Source: an uncultured Bacteroidales bacterium (lineage in GTDB: Bacteria > Bacteroidota > Bacteroidia > Bacteroidales > Muribaculaceae). Taken from it: a DNA stretch of 64,000 bases. Each line of letters opens with the position of its first letter. Within the stretch, counting starts at the first letter, position 1. Below, in pieces: positions 8,336 to 20,200 of this stretch. The translations under genes were made by a program, and so were the position numbers. Below the pieces are notes generated by a model, which saw nothing but the letters and a program-made list of their open reading frames with translations, was not told the DNA's origin and did no database searches. Location: assembly GCA_945829225.1 (NCBI GenBank), contig CALZTY010000003.1, forward strand, positions 1-64,000. Reading direction: 5' to 3'.

Positions 8336-8671
8336 TTAGATAATACGCGATTTAAGATTGAACTCCGTGAGGATTGCCTTGACATCGTGGGCGTGATTTC
8401 CTTGGATAAGGATTTCGCCACCACGAGCCGAGCCGCCTACACCGAGTCGTTTCTTAATCCGTGCGGCGATATTCGCCACCTCGGAGTCATCGATACAAAA
8501 GCCGGAAATGATAGTAGCAACCTTTCCGCCGCGACCTTTGCGGTCGATGGAGATATCCAAGCGTCCCTGCGCGGGCTTGTCATCGGGCTCGGGCGCAGAC
8601 ACCGGCACATCGTCGCCCGGTGGGAGGTCGGGCAGCAGAGCCATGAGATTGTCGCGCCAGTCGGTTGCCAT
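8336..8671 (-). CDS. SUI1/eIF1-like translation factor (YciH family)
   Basis: A 111-residue protein. Residues about 38-111 form the SUI1 domain: DRKGRGGKVATIISGF, the KKRLGVGGSARGGEILIQGNH core and a C-terminal VKAIL. The N-terminal 35 residues are acidic, proline-rich and probably disordered. Bacterial YciH proteins bind the 30S subunit and influence initiation fidelity under stress. It is embedded in the minus-strand run, 17 nt after the lipoprotein gene upstream. Confidence 0.9.
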   Translation of the reverse strand: MATDWRDNLMALLPDLPPGDDVPVSAPEPDDKPAQGRLDISIDRKGRGGKVATIISGFCIDDSEVANIAARIKKRLGVGGSARGGEILIQGNHAHDVKAILTEFNLKSRII

Positions 8672-8688
8672 TGATAAGTTGTTGTGTG

Positions 8689-9135
8689 TTAAATTATTGA
8701 GTCAGAGTTAATTGAATCGTTGGGAGCATCCTCGACGACAAGGTTTTCGCGAGGGATATTGAGATAAGTACCCACACGGTCGAGGGTGTGTAGAATTGTG
8801 GCGATGTCGGCAGGGATAGAGTCGATGAAGGCATCGACCGCGGCATCGTCGAGGGAGCGAGCGCGATTGAGACACTTGACGGCAGCAGCGATGTTGGCGT
8901 CGTTGTCAGCGACAGTCATAAGCACGCGAGCTACGCGACACAGAGCCACAGCGTCCAAGTCGTTGAACGCCACGGAGTCGGCGAGCAGGTCGTCGCATAT
9001 GCGCTGAGCGGCGGCATTATCGCCCACCTCGACGGCAGCCACGGCATTGTCGACCGGAGCGCCGGCGCTGCCACAGGCACACAGGCACAGTAGCATCACC
9101 ACGAAAGAGAGAATAGTGATAATAAGTTGACGCAT
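8689..9135 (-). CDS. Putative lipoprotein, unknown function
   Basis: A 148-residue protein with a hydrophobic N-terminus (MRQLIITILSFVVMLLC) ending in the lipobox-like LCAC, with C21 the likely lipidated cysteine. The mature part is helical and acidic, with TPR-like spacing (AVEVGDNAAAQRICDDLL, AAAVKCLNRARSL), ending DAPNDSINSDSII. I do not recognise a family. It lies 2 nt after ribH and 17 nt before the SUI1 gene, so it is co-transcribed with both. Confidence 0.75.
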   Translation of the reverse strand: MRQLIITILSFVVMLLCLCACGSAGAPVDNAVAAVEVGDNAAAQRICDDLLADSVAFNDLDAVALCRVARVLMTVADNDANIAAAVKCLNRARSLDDAAVDAFIDSIPADIATILHTLDRVGTYLNIPRENLVVEDAPNDSINSDSII

Positions 9136-9137
9136 AG

Positions 9138-9620
9138 TTAAATATCCTTAACTGTTTGAACGAAGTTGTACATTTTGAGGGCAGCCTCGGCAGCCTCGGC
9201 GCCCTTGTCGCCCATGCAGCCGCCGCAGCGGTCGAGGGCATCTTGCTCGTTGTCGACGGTGAGCACGCCGAAGATGATGGGGATGTCGCACTCGGAGTTG
9301 AGGTGAGTGATGCCCTGAGTGACGCTCTGACACACATAGTCGAAGTGGGGAGTGCCGCCGCGAATGACGCAGCCGAAGACGATGATGACATCAAAAGCGC
9401 CGGTCTCGACCACCTGGCTGGCGGCGAAGGTGAGTTCGACGGCACCGGGCACGTTGAAGCATTCGATCATATCCTCGTCGACGCCGTGGCTCTTGAGAGT
9501 CTTGACACACGACTCGGTGAGAGCACCGGTGATGTGACCGTTCCACTCGGCAGAGATGATAGCCACGCGCACATCGCCGTCGAGGGTTGCATTGAATGGG
9601 TTGGGGGTATTAGTAGACAT
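9138..9620 (-). CDS. ribH: 6,7-dimethyl-8-ribityllumazine synthase
   Basis: A 160-residue lumazine synthase, the penultimate step of riboflavin biosynthesis. It has VAIISAEWN (18-26), the PGAVEL motif (about 59-64), the FGCVIRGGTPHFDYV catalytic region with His (about 86-100), and GVLTVDNEQDA near the C-terminus. No other riboflavin genes are nearby, a common arrangement in Bacteroidetes. It is 3 nt from the PfkB-like gene. Confidence 0.96.
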   Translation of the reverse strand: MSTNTPNPFNATLDGDVRVAIISAEWNGHITGALTESCVKTLKSHGVDEDMIECFNVPGAVELTFAASQVVETGAFDVIIVFGCVIRGGTPHFDYVCQSVTQGITHLNSECDIPIIFGVLTVDNEQDALDRCGGCMGDKGAEAAEAALKMYNFVQTVKDI

Positions 9621-9623
9621 ATT

Positions 9624-10448
9624 TTATTCTAAGTTTGAAAGAATAGACGATTGAATTGCGGGCAGGAGCGCCTCGCAGTTTTCGGCAGAGACGCTGCTAT
9701 GAGTGAGCGCCTCGGCGGTGCCGGCGATAACGGCGGCGATGTGGTCTTCGGGACTGCCCGATGCAGGCTTGGTTGTTGCCGGAGCGTTGCCACAGTGCAT
9801 CGAGAGTTCTTGGGGACCCACGGCGATGAGCGAGCAGCCATAGTAAGCGATATGATTGCGATAGCAAGTAGCGGCATCCGGCTCATTGAACACCTGAGCG
9901 AGGTCGTCGGTAGTTGCGATGACGATATGAGCCCACTCGAGGTTTTCAATCACCGCGGGCATCACGCGCGTCATACGCCCCTCGTAGCGAGTGGGGAAGC
10001 CGGGGACATAAATCAGCAAAGCCTTGTGGTCGACACAGTTGGCGAGGAAAGCGACGATGCGAGCGCGCATGCGCGGGTCGAGGCAGTAGTATTCGCCGAA
10101 GATGACGATGGTGTTGTCGTCGACGCGTGGCCACACGATGTCAAAGCCGCCGTCGCCGTAAGCCTCGTAGCGGCAAGGCTCGCCCTTGGCATAAATGGTG
10201 AGGGGGGAGTGCCCTTGATAGAAACGGTCGACTGCAGCGACATCGACGCCGGCGGCAGTGAGCGCGTCAACCACCATATCGCCGACAGCATCGGACGAAG
10301 CCTCCGAAGCCATAGCCACGGGCAGCCCTTTGCCGCCTAAGAGCATAGCCGCGCGAGCGATGCGCCCGTCAATTCCGGCACCCTGTGGTAGCGAGCCGTA
10401 GAAGGTCACGCTGATGCCACATTCACCTATGCAAATTATTTTGTTCAT
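9624..10448 (-). CDS. Degenerate PfkB/ribokinase-family protein
   Basis: A 274-residue protein with the ribokinase fold: N-terminal strand KIICIGE and a substrate-binding GGKG segment (LLGGKGLPVAMASE), followed by the lid-like region. The ATG at 10448 is preferred over a TTG at 10460 that overlaps the kdsD stop. The C-terminal signature that normally reads DTxGAGD is replaced by ASGSPEDHIAAV, so the anion-hole glycines are lost although an Asp remains. Activity is therefore doubtful. Its position immediately after kdsD may mean a role tied to sugar phosphates. Confidence 0.72.
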   Translation of the reverse strand: MNKIICIGECGISVTFYGSLPQGAGIDGRIARAAMLLGGKGLPVAMASEASSDAVGDMVVDALTAAGVDVAAVDRFYQGHSPLTIYAKGEPCRYEAYGDGGFDIVWPRVDDNTIVIFGEYYCLDPRMRARIVAFLANCVDHKALLIYVPGFPTRYEGRMTRVMPAVIENLEWAHIVIATTDDLAQVFNEPDAATCYRNHIAYYGCSLIAVGPQELSMHCGNAPATTKPASGSPEDHIAAVIAGTAEALTHSSVSAENCEALLPAIQSSILSNLE

Positions 10449-10456
10449 TTTTATTA

Positions 10457-11065
10457 TCAATTATTATCGCCACGCGCCGCCTTGCCCAGGTAACCGCCAT
10501 GGTGACGACGAGCATAATCGGCGCGAGTAAAGCCTGTTGCTTTCATTACATTGACCACGAGGACGTCACCGATGACAGTCATCATGGTAGTGGAGGTTGT
10601 CGGAGTCAATCCCAGGGGGCACACCTCGGGAGCGCCGCCGGTGGGGAGCACGGCATCGGCAGCCGCGGCGAGCGGGCTGTCGGGATTACCGGTGATGACT
10701 ATCAGGGGCACATCGGCATATAGACCGCGAGCCAAGTCGACCAACTCAACGATTTCGTTGGTTTTGCCGGAGTTGGAAATCAGTAACATCACATCGTTGG
10801 GCTGCATCACGCCCAAGTCGCCGTGCTGAGCCTCGGCGGGGTGAAGGTTCACAGCAGGAATACCGGTCGAGGAGAAAGTAGTAGCGATATTCATGGCAAT
10901 CTGCCCTGCCTTTCCCATTCCCGAGGTGATGAGTTTACCGCCGCCGCGCCACACGCGCTCGACGATAAGGTCGACAGCACGCTCGTAATCATCAACTACC
11001 GGAATAGACGCTACTGCGCGGCTCTCAGCCTCGAGTATTCTCTGCATCGTTTCTTTTATATTCAT
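10457..11065 (-). CDS. kdsD: SIS-domain sugar isomerase, KdsD-like (no CBS domains)
   Basis: A 202-residue SIS-fold protein. It has the phosphosugar-binding SGMGKAGQIA (48-57) and SNSGKT (97-102), the conserved HPAEAQHGDLG (75-85), and the LTPTTSTT segment, all typical of arabinose-5-phosphate isomerases, which make the precursor of KDO. It lacks the C-terminal CBS pair of E. coli KdsD; short forms of this kind are known in Bacteroides. It leads the ten-gene run and has its own -7 box at 11090-11098. Confidence 0.85.
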   Translation of the reverse strand: MNIKETMQRILEAESRAVASIPVVDDYERAVDLIVERVWRGGGKLITSGMGKAGQIAMNIATTFSSTGIPAVNLHPAEAQHGDLGVMQPNDVMLLISNSGKTNEIVELVDLARGLYADVPLIVITGNPDSPLAAAADAVLPTGGAPEVCPLGLTPTTSTTMMTVIGDVLVVNVMKATGFTRADYARRHHGGYLGKAARGDNN

Positions 11066-11089
11066 AATGTGTATCTCTCTCTTTGATTT

Positions 11090-11098
11090 GCAAAGTTA
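11090..11098 (-). promoter_or_regulatory. -7 promoter box for the kdsD-to-phosphatase run
   Basis: Minus-strand TAACTTTGC, a full TAnnTTTG match 24 nt before the kdsD ATG. The -33 match is weak. No comparable box was seen inside the downstream run, so it may serve all ten genes. Confidence 0.65.
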
Positions 11099-11160
11099 AG
11101 AAAAATCCCCTTTACAAGCAAGTTTTGCAAATGGATTTGAAGAATTGAGCATATACAAAT

Positions 11161-11187
11161 ACAGCGCCGGGGGGAGCCCGGCGCTGT
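11161..11187 (-). terminator. Hairpin terminator of the giant LamG gene
   Basis: A perfect 11-bp GC-rich stem (ACAGCGCCGGG with its complement at 11177-11187) and a 5-nt loop, 24 nt past the minus-strand stop at 11211, followed by an AT-rich tail (ATTTGTATAT). Confidence 0.8.
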
Positions 11188-11210
11188 AGGGTGGGAGATG
11201 TGGAGGGAAT

Positions 11211-14200
11211 TTAGTTGGCGCGGCGACCGGCGGGGGTGAATGTGTCGGAGCCGCGATGGATGATCACTTGGTTGTACTCGTCGAGGGTCTTGTATACTCC
11301 GCGGTGCTCTGTGTCGCCGTAGACAGTGCTGATGCCTAGGTTGGTGATGTCAAATACCACGGGTGCGACAGAAGAGCCAAGGGCGGCACCGTCCTCGAAG
11401 TTGAGAGTCTCGGTGAGGTCGTAGATGGAGACGTTGCCATCGGCATCGGTGAGCGCGAGTCTGAAGGTGATAGTTTGGGCGTGGTCGGCATGAACTACCA
11501 TGTAGATGAGATGACGGTCGTCCTCGTCGTGGGAGTACTTGTCGCCACAGAGCGAGTCGGTGTCGTCGAATGCGGCGAGTTCGCAACCGGCAAGGCGGTG
11601 ACCGTCGCACATCACGGTGGCGGTGATGGTCATGGTGCCGTCATACAGAGCGGTGTTGTATGAGCCGAAGGCACCGGTAGAAGCCTCGGGAGCCTTGAGG
11701 GCAGGAGCACCCTGCACCTGTGTAGCCGATGAGGGATATGTAAATTCCTTGGTATCAGCGGCATTAGAGCGGTAGAAGTAACCCTCGCCGGGCGTGATAG
11801 CCGCCAAGTCGCCAATCCAACCGCCGTCGGTGAAGATAGCCATCTTGGTGCGGTTCTTGATGACGTCGCCCTCCTCGGGACTCATATCGGCGAGAGCAGT
11901 GGCGAGCATCATCTGCGATGAGACGTTTGCGCCGAGCCAGTTCCACATGGGCTTGATGGTGATGGGACGGCGGAGCGCTGCTGCGGCAGGACCGATGAGC
12001 GACAGGCGGCTGTATCCGGTTGAGTTGACCTTGTACATCAAGCCTATCTGCACAGTTGTTAGTTCGCCCGACCAGGTGCCGTCGGCTTCGAGCCGCGCGT
12101 ATGCATCGTTCTGCACCACCTCGGAGATGCAAGGCTCACCGTTGTAGTCGACGATGTCGAATATCGAGGCTATCGACGGGTCGACGGGGTCGGCATAGAA
12201 CGAAATCCATTGCCAGCCGGAGCGAATGTCGGTATTTTGCTCGATATTCTCGTCAGTAGCCCAGATGAAAGGCTCGCCGATGGCGCCGAGGACGGCATTG
12301 GGGACAAATGAGGGTGCTTGCTCGATACCGGCAACCGTCATCTTGAACGAGGGGCTGATGGTGCCGTCGTTGGCATCGTAGTAGCGGAAGCGTAGCGGCT
12401 CGGACGAGGCTTGGTTGCCGTAGATGGTGAGCATGAAGTAGGATGTGCCATATCGCGAGAAGTGGGTGGGCATCGCGGTGCCGATGCAGTTGTCGGCGCT
12501 GTCAAATGCTGCGATTTGGCTGTAGGGATTCTCTTGGATAACCCCGTCGACCACCACCTGCCCGATGATATTCATCGTGTTGGAGTACTTGTCGGTATCA
12601 ACCACCCAGATAGGTCTGTTGACCAACTTGGTGAATGAGTAGGGGAGCGAGTGCGAGATGCCATTGCTGTCGATGAGGTATATGTTGCCCTCGTTGATGC
12701 CGGTGGGAAGCGCCTCGCTGACGGTGAAGTTGAGTTCGGTGAAACTTGCCGGTTGGAGGGTTCCCGAGTTGCGGTCAACATCGAGCCAAGCCGGGATGCC
12801 CTCGAGGGTCCATACCTCATCGTCGGCACCGCCGTTGAAGATAGTAGCCTTGAACCGGCGCTCATCATCGGTGGAGTACTCGCTGAAGAGGTTGGAAACC
12901 GATGGCTCGAGCCAGAATAGCGAGTTGTCGTCGACGGTGAATGACCAGGTTACTTGGTCGATGTTGTTGCCGGCTTTATCCTTGACGTCGCGCACGGTCA
13001 CATAGAGTTTGCAGCCTTGGATGGTAGCAGGTTTCTCCTTGAGCGTTACATAGATAGTGCGCTCGGTGGTATAGAAGTCAAAGTCGACATTTTGGACGCT
13101 TGCCACGGGCTTGATAGCCGGTGCTTGAGCGTCGGTGCAGGAGAGGTCGTCGCCTTGGAAGGCGAAGATGCTACCCATGGGCGCGGCACCCTGGTTGGCG
13201 AGGGTTGCAACCGTCTGCTCTTGACCGTATTGGTCGAGGATAGTCTTTTCAAAGGGGAAGTAAGCCTTAAGACCCATTACCGAGGCATTGAGCGAGTCGG
13301 AGCGCTGGTAAATGTTGCCGGTGATGACGTCGGCTGAATAGTAGTCGTGGAGTATGCGTAGTTCGTCGACATTACCGCTGAAGCCACCGCCGAGGTGCAA
13401 CTCACCGGCGAGGTTGGCGACGCGTGAGGAGGAAACCACGGCGACGCTCTTGGCATCGAGGTATATGTTAGCGTTGGCATTTGTGCTCTTGTGTACCATC
13501 ATTGAGAACTGGTGCCACTGCCCGTCGCGCAAATCGGCAGAGGAGATGAGGGTCTCGGCATCGCCGTTGACCAGGGCGAGGTGACCGTCGGAGCCTGAAA
13601 TAGTCAGAGCAGTGCTGTTGTCGTTGTAACTGAGGATATTAGCACCGGTGGCGGCGACATTCTCGGCTCGGAACCACAATTGCAACAGGTAGTCGTCGTC
13701 GCTGTGTGTGGCGCACTCCGAGAGGTTGAGCGCGGCGACTTGTGTCTTCTCGAGCGCCAGCGAGTAATTGTCGCCGGCGATAGCCCATGTGGTGCCGGGG
13801 AGCATGGCGAGGTTGCGAGCAGCCACCTTGTCATAGAGCACCGAGCCATAGCCTTCATTCATAGGCCAGTAAGCCACCAGATGCGAGGTGTATTGACTCT
13901 TGGGCTTTGAACGCTCGGAGACGGCGACGCTGAACGGACGAGCGTAGTCCCACACTGACACTTCGTGGATTTCGCCTTGCAATTGTCGACCGATTTCGAT
14001 GATGCCGGCGGTGGATATTTCGCTCCTAAGAGGCTCCAAGTCAATGAGATGCTGAGTCGTAGCATCGTATGCAGCGTCGGCGGTGACGTGAGGCGTGCCG
14101 TTGACATATTCGATGATTACAGAGAGGAATATCCATTGATCGGCGGGCAATGCGGCGGATGATGTGACGGATTGCCCGGCAGAGCCAACTGTGAGGTGCC

Positions 14201-17200
14201 CGTACTCGTCGATAGCGACGTTGAGCGAGCCTTGGGAGTACAGCGAGGCGGCACCGCCCTTGTGGAGCAGCCACATGTTGAGCGACATTGCCGAGCCCTT
14301 GATTTGCATCTTTGCCTCGCTGGAGGCGCCGGCACCGCCGGCAAAGGCGGCTGCCACGTCGTGGGTGAGTGTTGCGTTGTTGAGGCGCCCGATGACGAGG
14401 ATGTTCTCGTCGGCGGTGAGCAACTCACCGCGGATATCCTCGTTGAAAGATACGCTGATTTCAGAGTCGTTGTATAGCATGCCATTGGAAGGAGAGGGCG
14501 TACCCACTACTATAGGCGCTGTGGTATCCTTAATTACCTGGATTTCATCGCCATAGAAGTATTCCTTGTTCTCACCGAAGACGCTCATGGTGGTCACCTG
14601 GAAGATGTAGGTCTGCTCGGGCCAGTGTCGTGGGTCGCTCATGTCGATGTCGTACTTGATTTGAGGCTCGGTGAGCGCGGCGAGAGAGTCCTCGGGAGTG
14701 GCGCAGTTGGCAAGGGTGTTCCACACGTTGTCAATGGTCCACTCCTGGTCGTTGATGCCCTTGTGGCGAAGGGCAACCGTGCGGAAGTTGCGGAGGTTGA
14801 GGTTGTAGTCCTTGATGGTGAACGAGGCACGCGAGTCGCCCACATTCTCGTTGATGTATGGAGTCGATGTGGTGAGCACCGCACGCGATGAGGCTGGCAC
14901 GAAGTGAGCCTCGATGTAGGCAGTGTCGGCATTGGCGGGATATGTTCCCGTTGGGCTTGCCTGTGTGGCATCGAAGAGGATAAGTGCGATGCGATAGTCG
15001 AGGGCGTCGTAGTCTGTTTGGTTGATGATGACGGTCTGCTTGACGGGTGTGCCGAAGGAGATTACATCATCGATACCTTGGTTGAGCGTACCGCCGCCCA
15101 TGAGGACCTCGGCACCGTGGGGGTTGGAGAAGTTGTCCATACCCATTGTGAAGCCGGCAGTGCCGCGAGTCTCGGACTCGTTGGCATAGATGACATTGAA
15201 CATCGCCGGCTCGCCCACGGGAACGTTCTCCACGATGGGGTTGTCGATGTAGATGCGAGGCACCACTACGCGCTGAGTCTGCGCCATAATCTCGGTGCCC
15301 GGGCGGTAGTATTGAGTTACACGCCGAGGTTCCCAGTTGCCCGAGGTCTGCCCGCCGCGTGTCACGAAAATGTACCCGAACTCATCGGGAGCGTTGAACA
15401 CGTCGACGGTGAGTGCATCGTTAGTCTGTTGCTCGGCGAGGGTAAAGGACATAGCCGATGTGATGGTAGCCTCTTCCTTCCTCATTTTATCGTTATGGCG
15501 TTTATAGCCAATGGTAATCTTGGAGTCGAGCCCGTTGCCGATTTTGTCTATGCAGAAAGCAACGGTAAACTTCTCGTCGACCTCCACCTCGGTGCCGGTG
15601 CCGGAGCCCGAAGACTCGGATTTTTCTTGGTCATAGTTAATTATCGAGCCGGCATCGAAGCTGAAGTTGTTGAGCAAATACTGTGGACGGTTCTCGATGG
15701 CAGTAACCTTGACACGCTCATTTTCCATCAATACATTGCGCCAGCGGATAATCTGGTCGTTGCACCAATTGACACTGTCGACGACAAAGCGGTCACGCTC
15801 GGGCAATGCCATTTGCCCCTTGGGATAGATAGTGGTATATGTTCCCTCGAGACCGAAGTTGGGGTCATCGTCATCGACGAGCGACACATATTTATAATAC
15901 ATCCCGTTATTCACCACCTCGGTGCCCTTGGGGAGGATGAGGCTGTTGCGAGTAGCGATAAAGTTGGGAATGAGGGTATTTTGCACGAAGTGCTGAGTGT
16001 ATCGGAATTCGGTGTCGAATTTGGTGCCGACGGAGACAATTTCCTTCATGTCGAGGTGCAATTGCCCATCGGAGCCACGGTGGAGACCCACATCGCGAGC
16101 CCTGCCGATAATGATGTTGGTCGATCGCCCGATGAATACATCGGCGTCGGGACCGTCAAAAGCCGGGTCGTCAGATGTGCTGATATTCTGTACGGTAGAC
16201 GTGGTAGATGTCCACGCTTCATAGTGATTGACGGTCTCGGTGACGGTGAGGTCGTTGGAGGTTGTTGCCGTCTCGGTTGCCTCGGTGATGGTCAAGAAAC
16301 CGGGCGCGCCGGTTGCGGTACCAAGTTTTACACCGAATTTGTGTGATAATTCCAATTCTTGGGATTGGATATTGCTACCGGTGTATTCATATGATTGAGT
16401 TATGGAGTAACCATCAGACCATGTTGCTGACGAGCCGGACCCGGGCGGGTCGCGGAGTATCATCGCCACCATATCGGGTCCGGCGGTGACGAAATTGCTG
16501 CCGGTGGGTATGTTGCCGAAGACGATGCCTCGGATATCGGGATATGAATAGCGGTTGCCGTTGATGCTGTAACTGATTGCCAGGGTGCGGGAGAAGTTTT
16601 CGCTCTCGAGCAACGACGGGGCGCCAATGGTGAATACATATGTGCCACAGCCTATCGAGTCGAGGCTGAAGCCCTCGGTGGGCACCGGCGCCAGGGAGCC
16701 GTCCTCCTCGCGGAACATATTGCGGATGGAGAACTCGTTGGAGATGCTGATGCCTACTCTCTGCAGGGGCACGCGTTGCTGTGGCACGGCTGCGCCTTGG
16801 TCGTGGTTCTCATACAGCTCGTAGCCTTGTAATTTTAGTTTGTACTGATTAAGTTGTAGATATACAGGGTATTGATATTTGTAATTCACATTGCCTGCCT
16901 CGTTGACAGTGTAGAGGCTGACAGTCTCGTTGGTGCCGTCGTCGTTGTGGAATATGTACTCTTTCTCGCCGAGGGCACCCTCGTCGGCATCGGGGTCGCT
17001 GACCTCCAATTGGGGAGTCGAGCGGTAGGCGAGGTTGAACTTGGCATTGTACTTGAAGTAGTCGTATGTGCCACTGTTCTCGTTGCGCAGCGAGTCGGTG
17101 TAGACGACTGACGCTTTGGAGGCATTGATAGTGGAAGCAAACTCGCCGAAGTCGACATCGGGATTGGAGAGGACGCGCACGCTCTTGACGGTGTAGAGGA

Positions 17201-20200
17201 CCGGAGGAAGCATGGCGCAGAACTCGCCGGTGCGCGAGTCGGTGGTGATAGTGATGCGCTTTGCCTCGTCGGTGGAGCCGTATCCGCCGGTGATGGTGGC
17301 GGCGATGCGGTTGTTGCCGTCATCGAAGACGCGGGGCTCGAGGGCTGACTGCCATATCACAGCCGAGCCGATGGTTTCCTGGCGTGCATTCATCATGTAG
17401 TCGGCTTCGAGGACTATCTCAGCCACGCCGATGTTGTTGACCGAGCTGCCGAAGCCCATGGGCTTGGCTTGCTCGACGGCGCCTCCGTCGATACGCCCGG
17501 TGACCATCACCAGGGTGTTGTCGTAGAAAGTAAGTCCCGACATCTCGCTGTTGAAGTCGTAGCGGTCGGCTGCCGGGAAGCGACCCTCGAGCACGAAGGT
17601 GTGACCGCTGCGCTCCACCGAGATGAAGTGCTTGCCGATGGGCACATCGACGGTGAAGCGACCGTCCTTGCCGGTCTTGATCATCTCGCCGTCGCGGCTT
17701 GCCACCACTCCGTCGACCTTGATGAGGCACTCCTCAACGGGGTAGTTGGTGCCTTGGTAGTAAATGACACCCGACACAGGGAAACTACTTACGTCGGTGA
17801 ACGACGAGCCGCTATACACGTTGCTGTTGCTGCTGATAAATCGCGTCATAGTATTGGGCGAGAACTCGTGGATACCCAACTGCGGACGCACGATGTAATT
17901 GGTGCCCGAGCCCGAGTAGTGGATGCCACGGATGATGTAGTTGCCCGTGTCGTCGGTGAGGGCATAGATGCTTAACTGCGAGGCGTCGGGCACGATGCCG
18001 TCGACGCTGCTGTTGGGAAGTATCATGCCATGGTTCTCGTTGGGGGCGCCATTGGTCTTGGAGTAATCGTAGGCATCGCGCTGGTTGGGAATACCCTCAT
18101 CGAGCGGCCAATAGGCGAGCAAGCCCGACTCGGTTCCGGCGAGAGTGTGGTCGTAGTCGTTGAGCACCTCGTCGCGGGGCACGGCGCGCCCGGCGAAGAA
18201 GCGGATATCGTCGATGTGTCCCACAAAGCCGTTGTTGACAGTGGGAGCGGAGGAGGAGCCGAAGTAGATGTGTGTGGCACCTTCGGTGAAGCCGCTATAG
18301 CCCGATGCTGTAGCCGTCGCCTCGGTGAGTGTTCCCTCGCGGTCGATGGCGTAGATGGTAAATGTGCTCCCGCCGGTATAGGCAATGGTGAGGTGGGTGA
18401 ATTGGTCGGCTTTAATGCGCATATCGGCGACTGCTACGCCATTGAGCAATATGCCGAAGGTGTTGTCGGTCTCGGAGTAGTTGCCGAGGCTCACGCGCAC
18501 GCCGGTAGCATCGAAAATCACCGGGGAGAGGATGACAGTTGCCGGATTAATGTAGAATTGCGTGGTCCACTTCTTGCCCTTGAGTTTGTTCCGGGCTTGC
18601 ACGGAATCGACATCCCAGCGGATACCGCCGAATGCGCCGCCGCAACGCAGAGAGTGGAATTGAGCGACATCGGGGTTGTTGCCTGTGGGCGCCAATTCGA
18701 GGTTGACACGGACCCCGGCGACGGCGGTGCCGCTGCCGAAGTTGATGCTGCCCGAGATGGTGCCGGTGAGGCTGCAGAAGCCATTGGTGCTTACCTCCGA
18801 CTCGCCATAGCGCTTGTTGTTGCTGTCGAGGCTGTAACTGAGCAGGCGATACTCGTAGTAGATGCCGCTGACGAGGGTTTGGTCGTTGAAGGTGTAACTA
18901 TCGGCGGTGCCGCTGGTAGTGTATATCTGCTCCCACGAGGCGAGGCTGTTGAGCACACGACGTGATAACTCGTAGTAGGTGGTAGTGGTGCCCAATTGCT
19001 GAGCTTTCCAACTGATTTTTACCGTATTGTCATATCCACCCTTGCTCGCCGTAATCTCGGTGGCGCGCGAGAATCCGCTCACCGAAGCCACCTGGCTGTC
19101 GCTGTCAAATTGGGTGTTCATCACCTTGATTGACACATAGTACTTGTACGAAGCCGAGGCATCGGGGATGTTTTCGTCGATAAACTCATAGTGGGTGTTC
19201 AGCCGGTTGTCGACGCTAAGTTTCTTTATCGGCTCAAAGGCTCCATCGCCGGTGGCGCGGTATATAGTGTATTGATAATCACCGTCTTGCTCGATTGATT
19301 GAGCATCCCAACTCAACAGGATGCTATTCTCCTGTCCCTCGGCTTGCAGGGTGATGTCATAGGTGCATGGAGTGCTTGCGGTGGTCGATGCCATGAGGTC
19401 GTCGGCGCAATTTGATGTTGTGGCATCGCCCCAGGAGAACGGAAGGAAATACACTCGATAGGTATAGTCTTGTCCATATTGGATGCTGCTCGAGGTATCG
19501 GTGAAGGTGCGGTCGTAGAAGTCGGATGTGGTACCTACGACCGACTTCATGCCATCTTTCTCGCGGACAATCATCCAGCGACCATCTGAAGATGCTTTAT
19601 TGTCATAACTCTCAACATCCCAGGTGAGCGTCACGGCTTTCTTCCATTGGTTGAAACTGTAGCGCACATTCTTGGGGCGATAGAAGTAGGTGGTGTTGAA
19701 CGACGAGCAGTAGTCGTACATGCGCACTTGGCTGAAGTCGCTGTTGTTGCTCGTGAAGTAGTATCGCGGATAGAATGTGGAGGGTGTGTAGTTGCTCTCC
19801 ACGTCGAAGTCACAATTGAAACTCTGGCATTGGTCGCTACGATTGGCAGAGACCACCATCTTGTGGAACACGCTGTTGTCATCGTTGGGCTCAATCCACT
19901 TGTCGATACTGTAGTCCTGCTTCATGATAGCCACATACTGCGTGTACCAATATGGGGCGGAGGTGTTGCTCCAGCGCGCCTTGTTGCGCCCGGCGCTGCT
20001 GACGGTGCCTTTTTGAGGCATATACGTCCATGTCGAGGAGGTGTTGTACGACATGTACTGTGTCAGCCAATAATCACGGTTGGCAAACCAAGAAGTTTTT
20101 ACCTTGATTTGGTGAGAGCGATTGTAGCCTATATTTTGGATGTAAACCTTGATTCTGACCCAGTAGTCGTCGCCACTTTGGGCAAAAGCGTCAGTGCAGG

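Noticed and set aside
14904..16346. 480-codon open frame on the plus strand opposite the giant LamG gene
   Set aside because: Antisense to a clearly coding frame; its composition (Val, Gly, Asp, His rich) reflects codon bias of the opposite strand, and it has no recognisable domains or promoter.
18030..18965. 311-codon plus-strand frame inside the giant gene
   Set aside because: Same reason: a shadow of the LamG/Fn3 coding sequence with no motifs.
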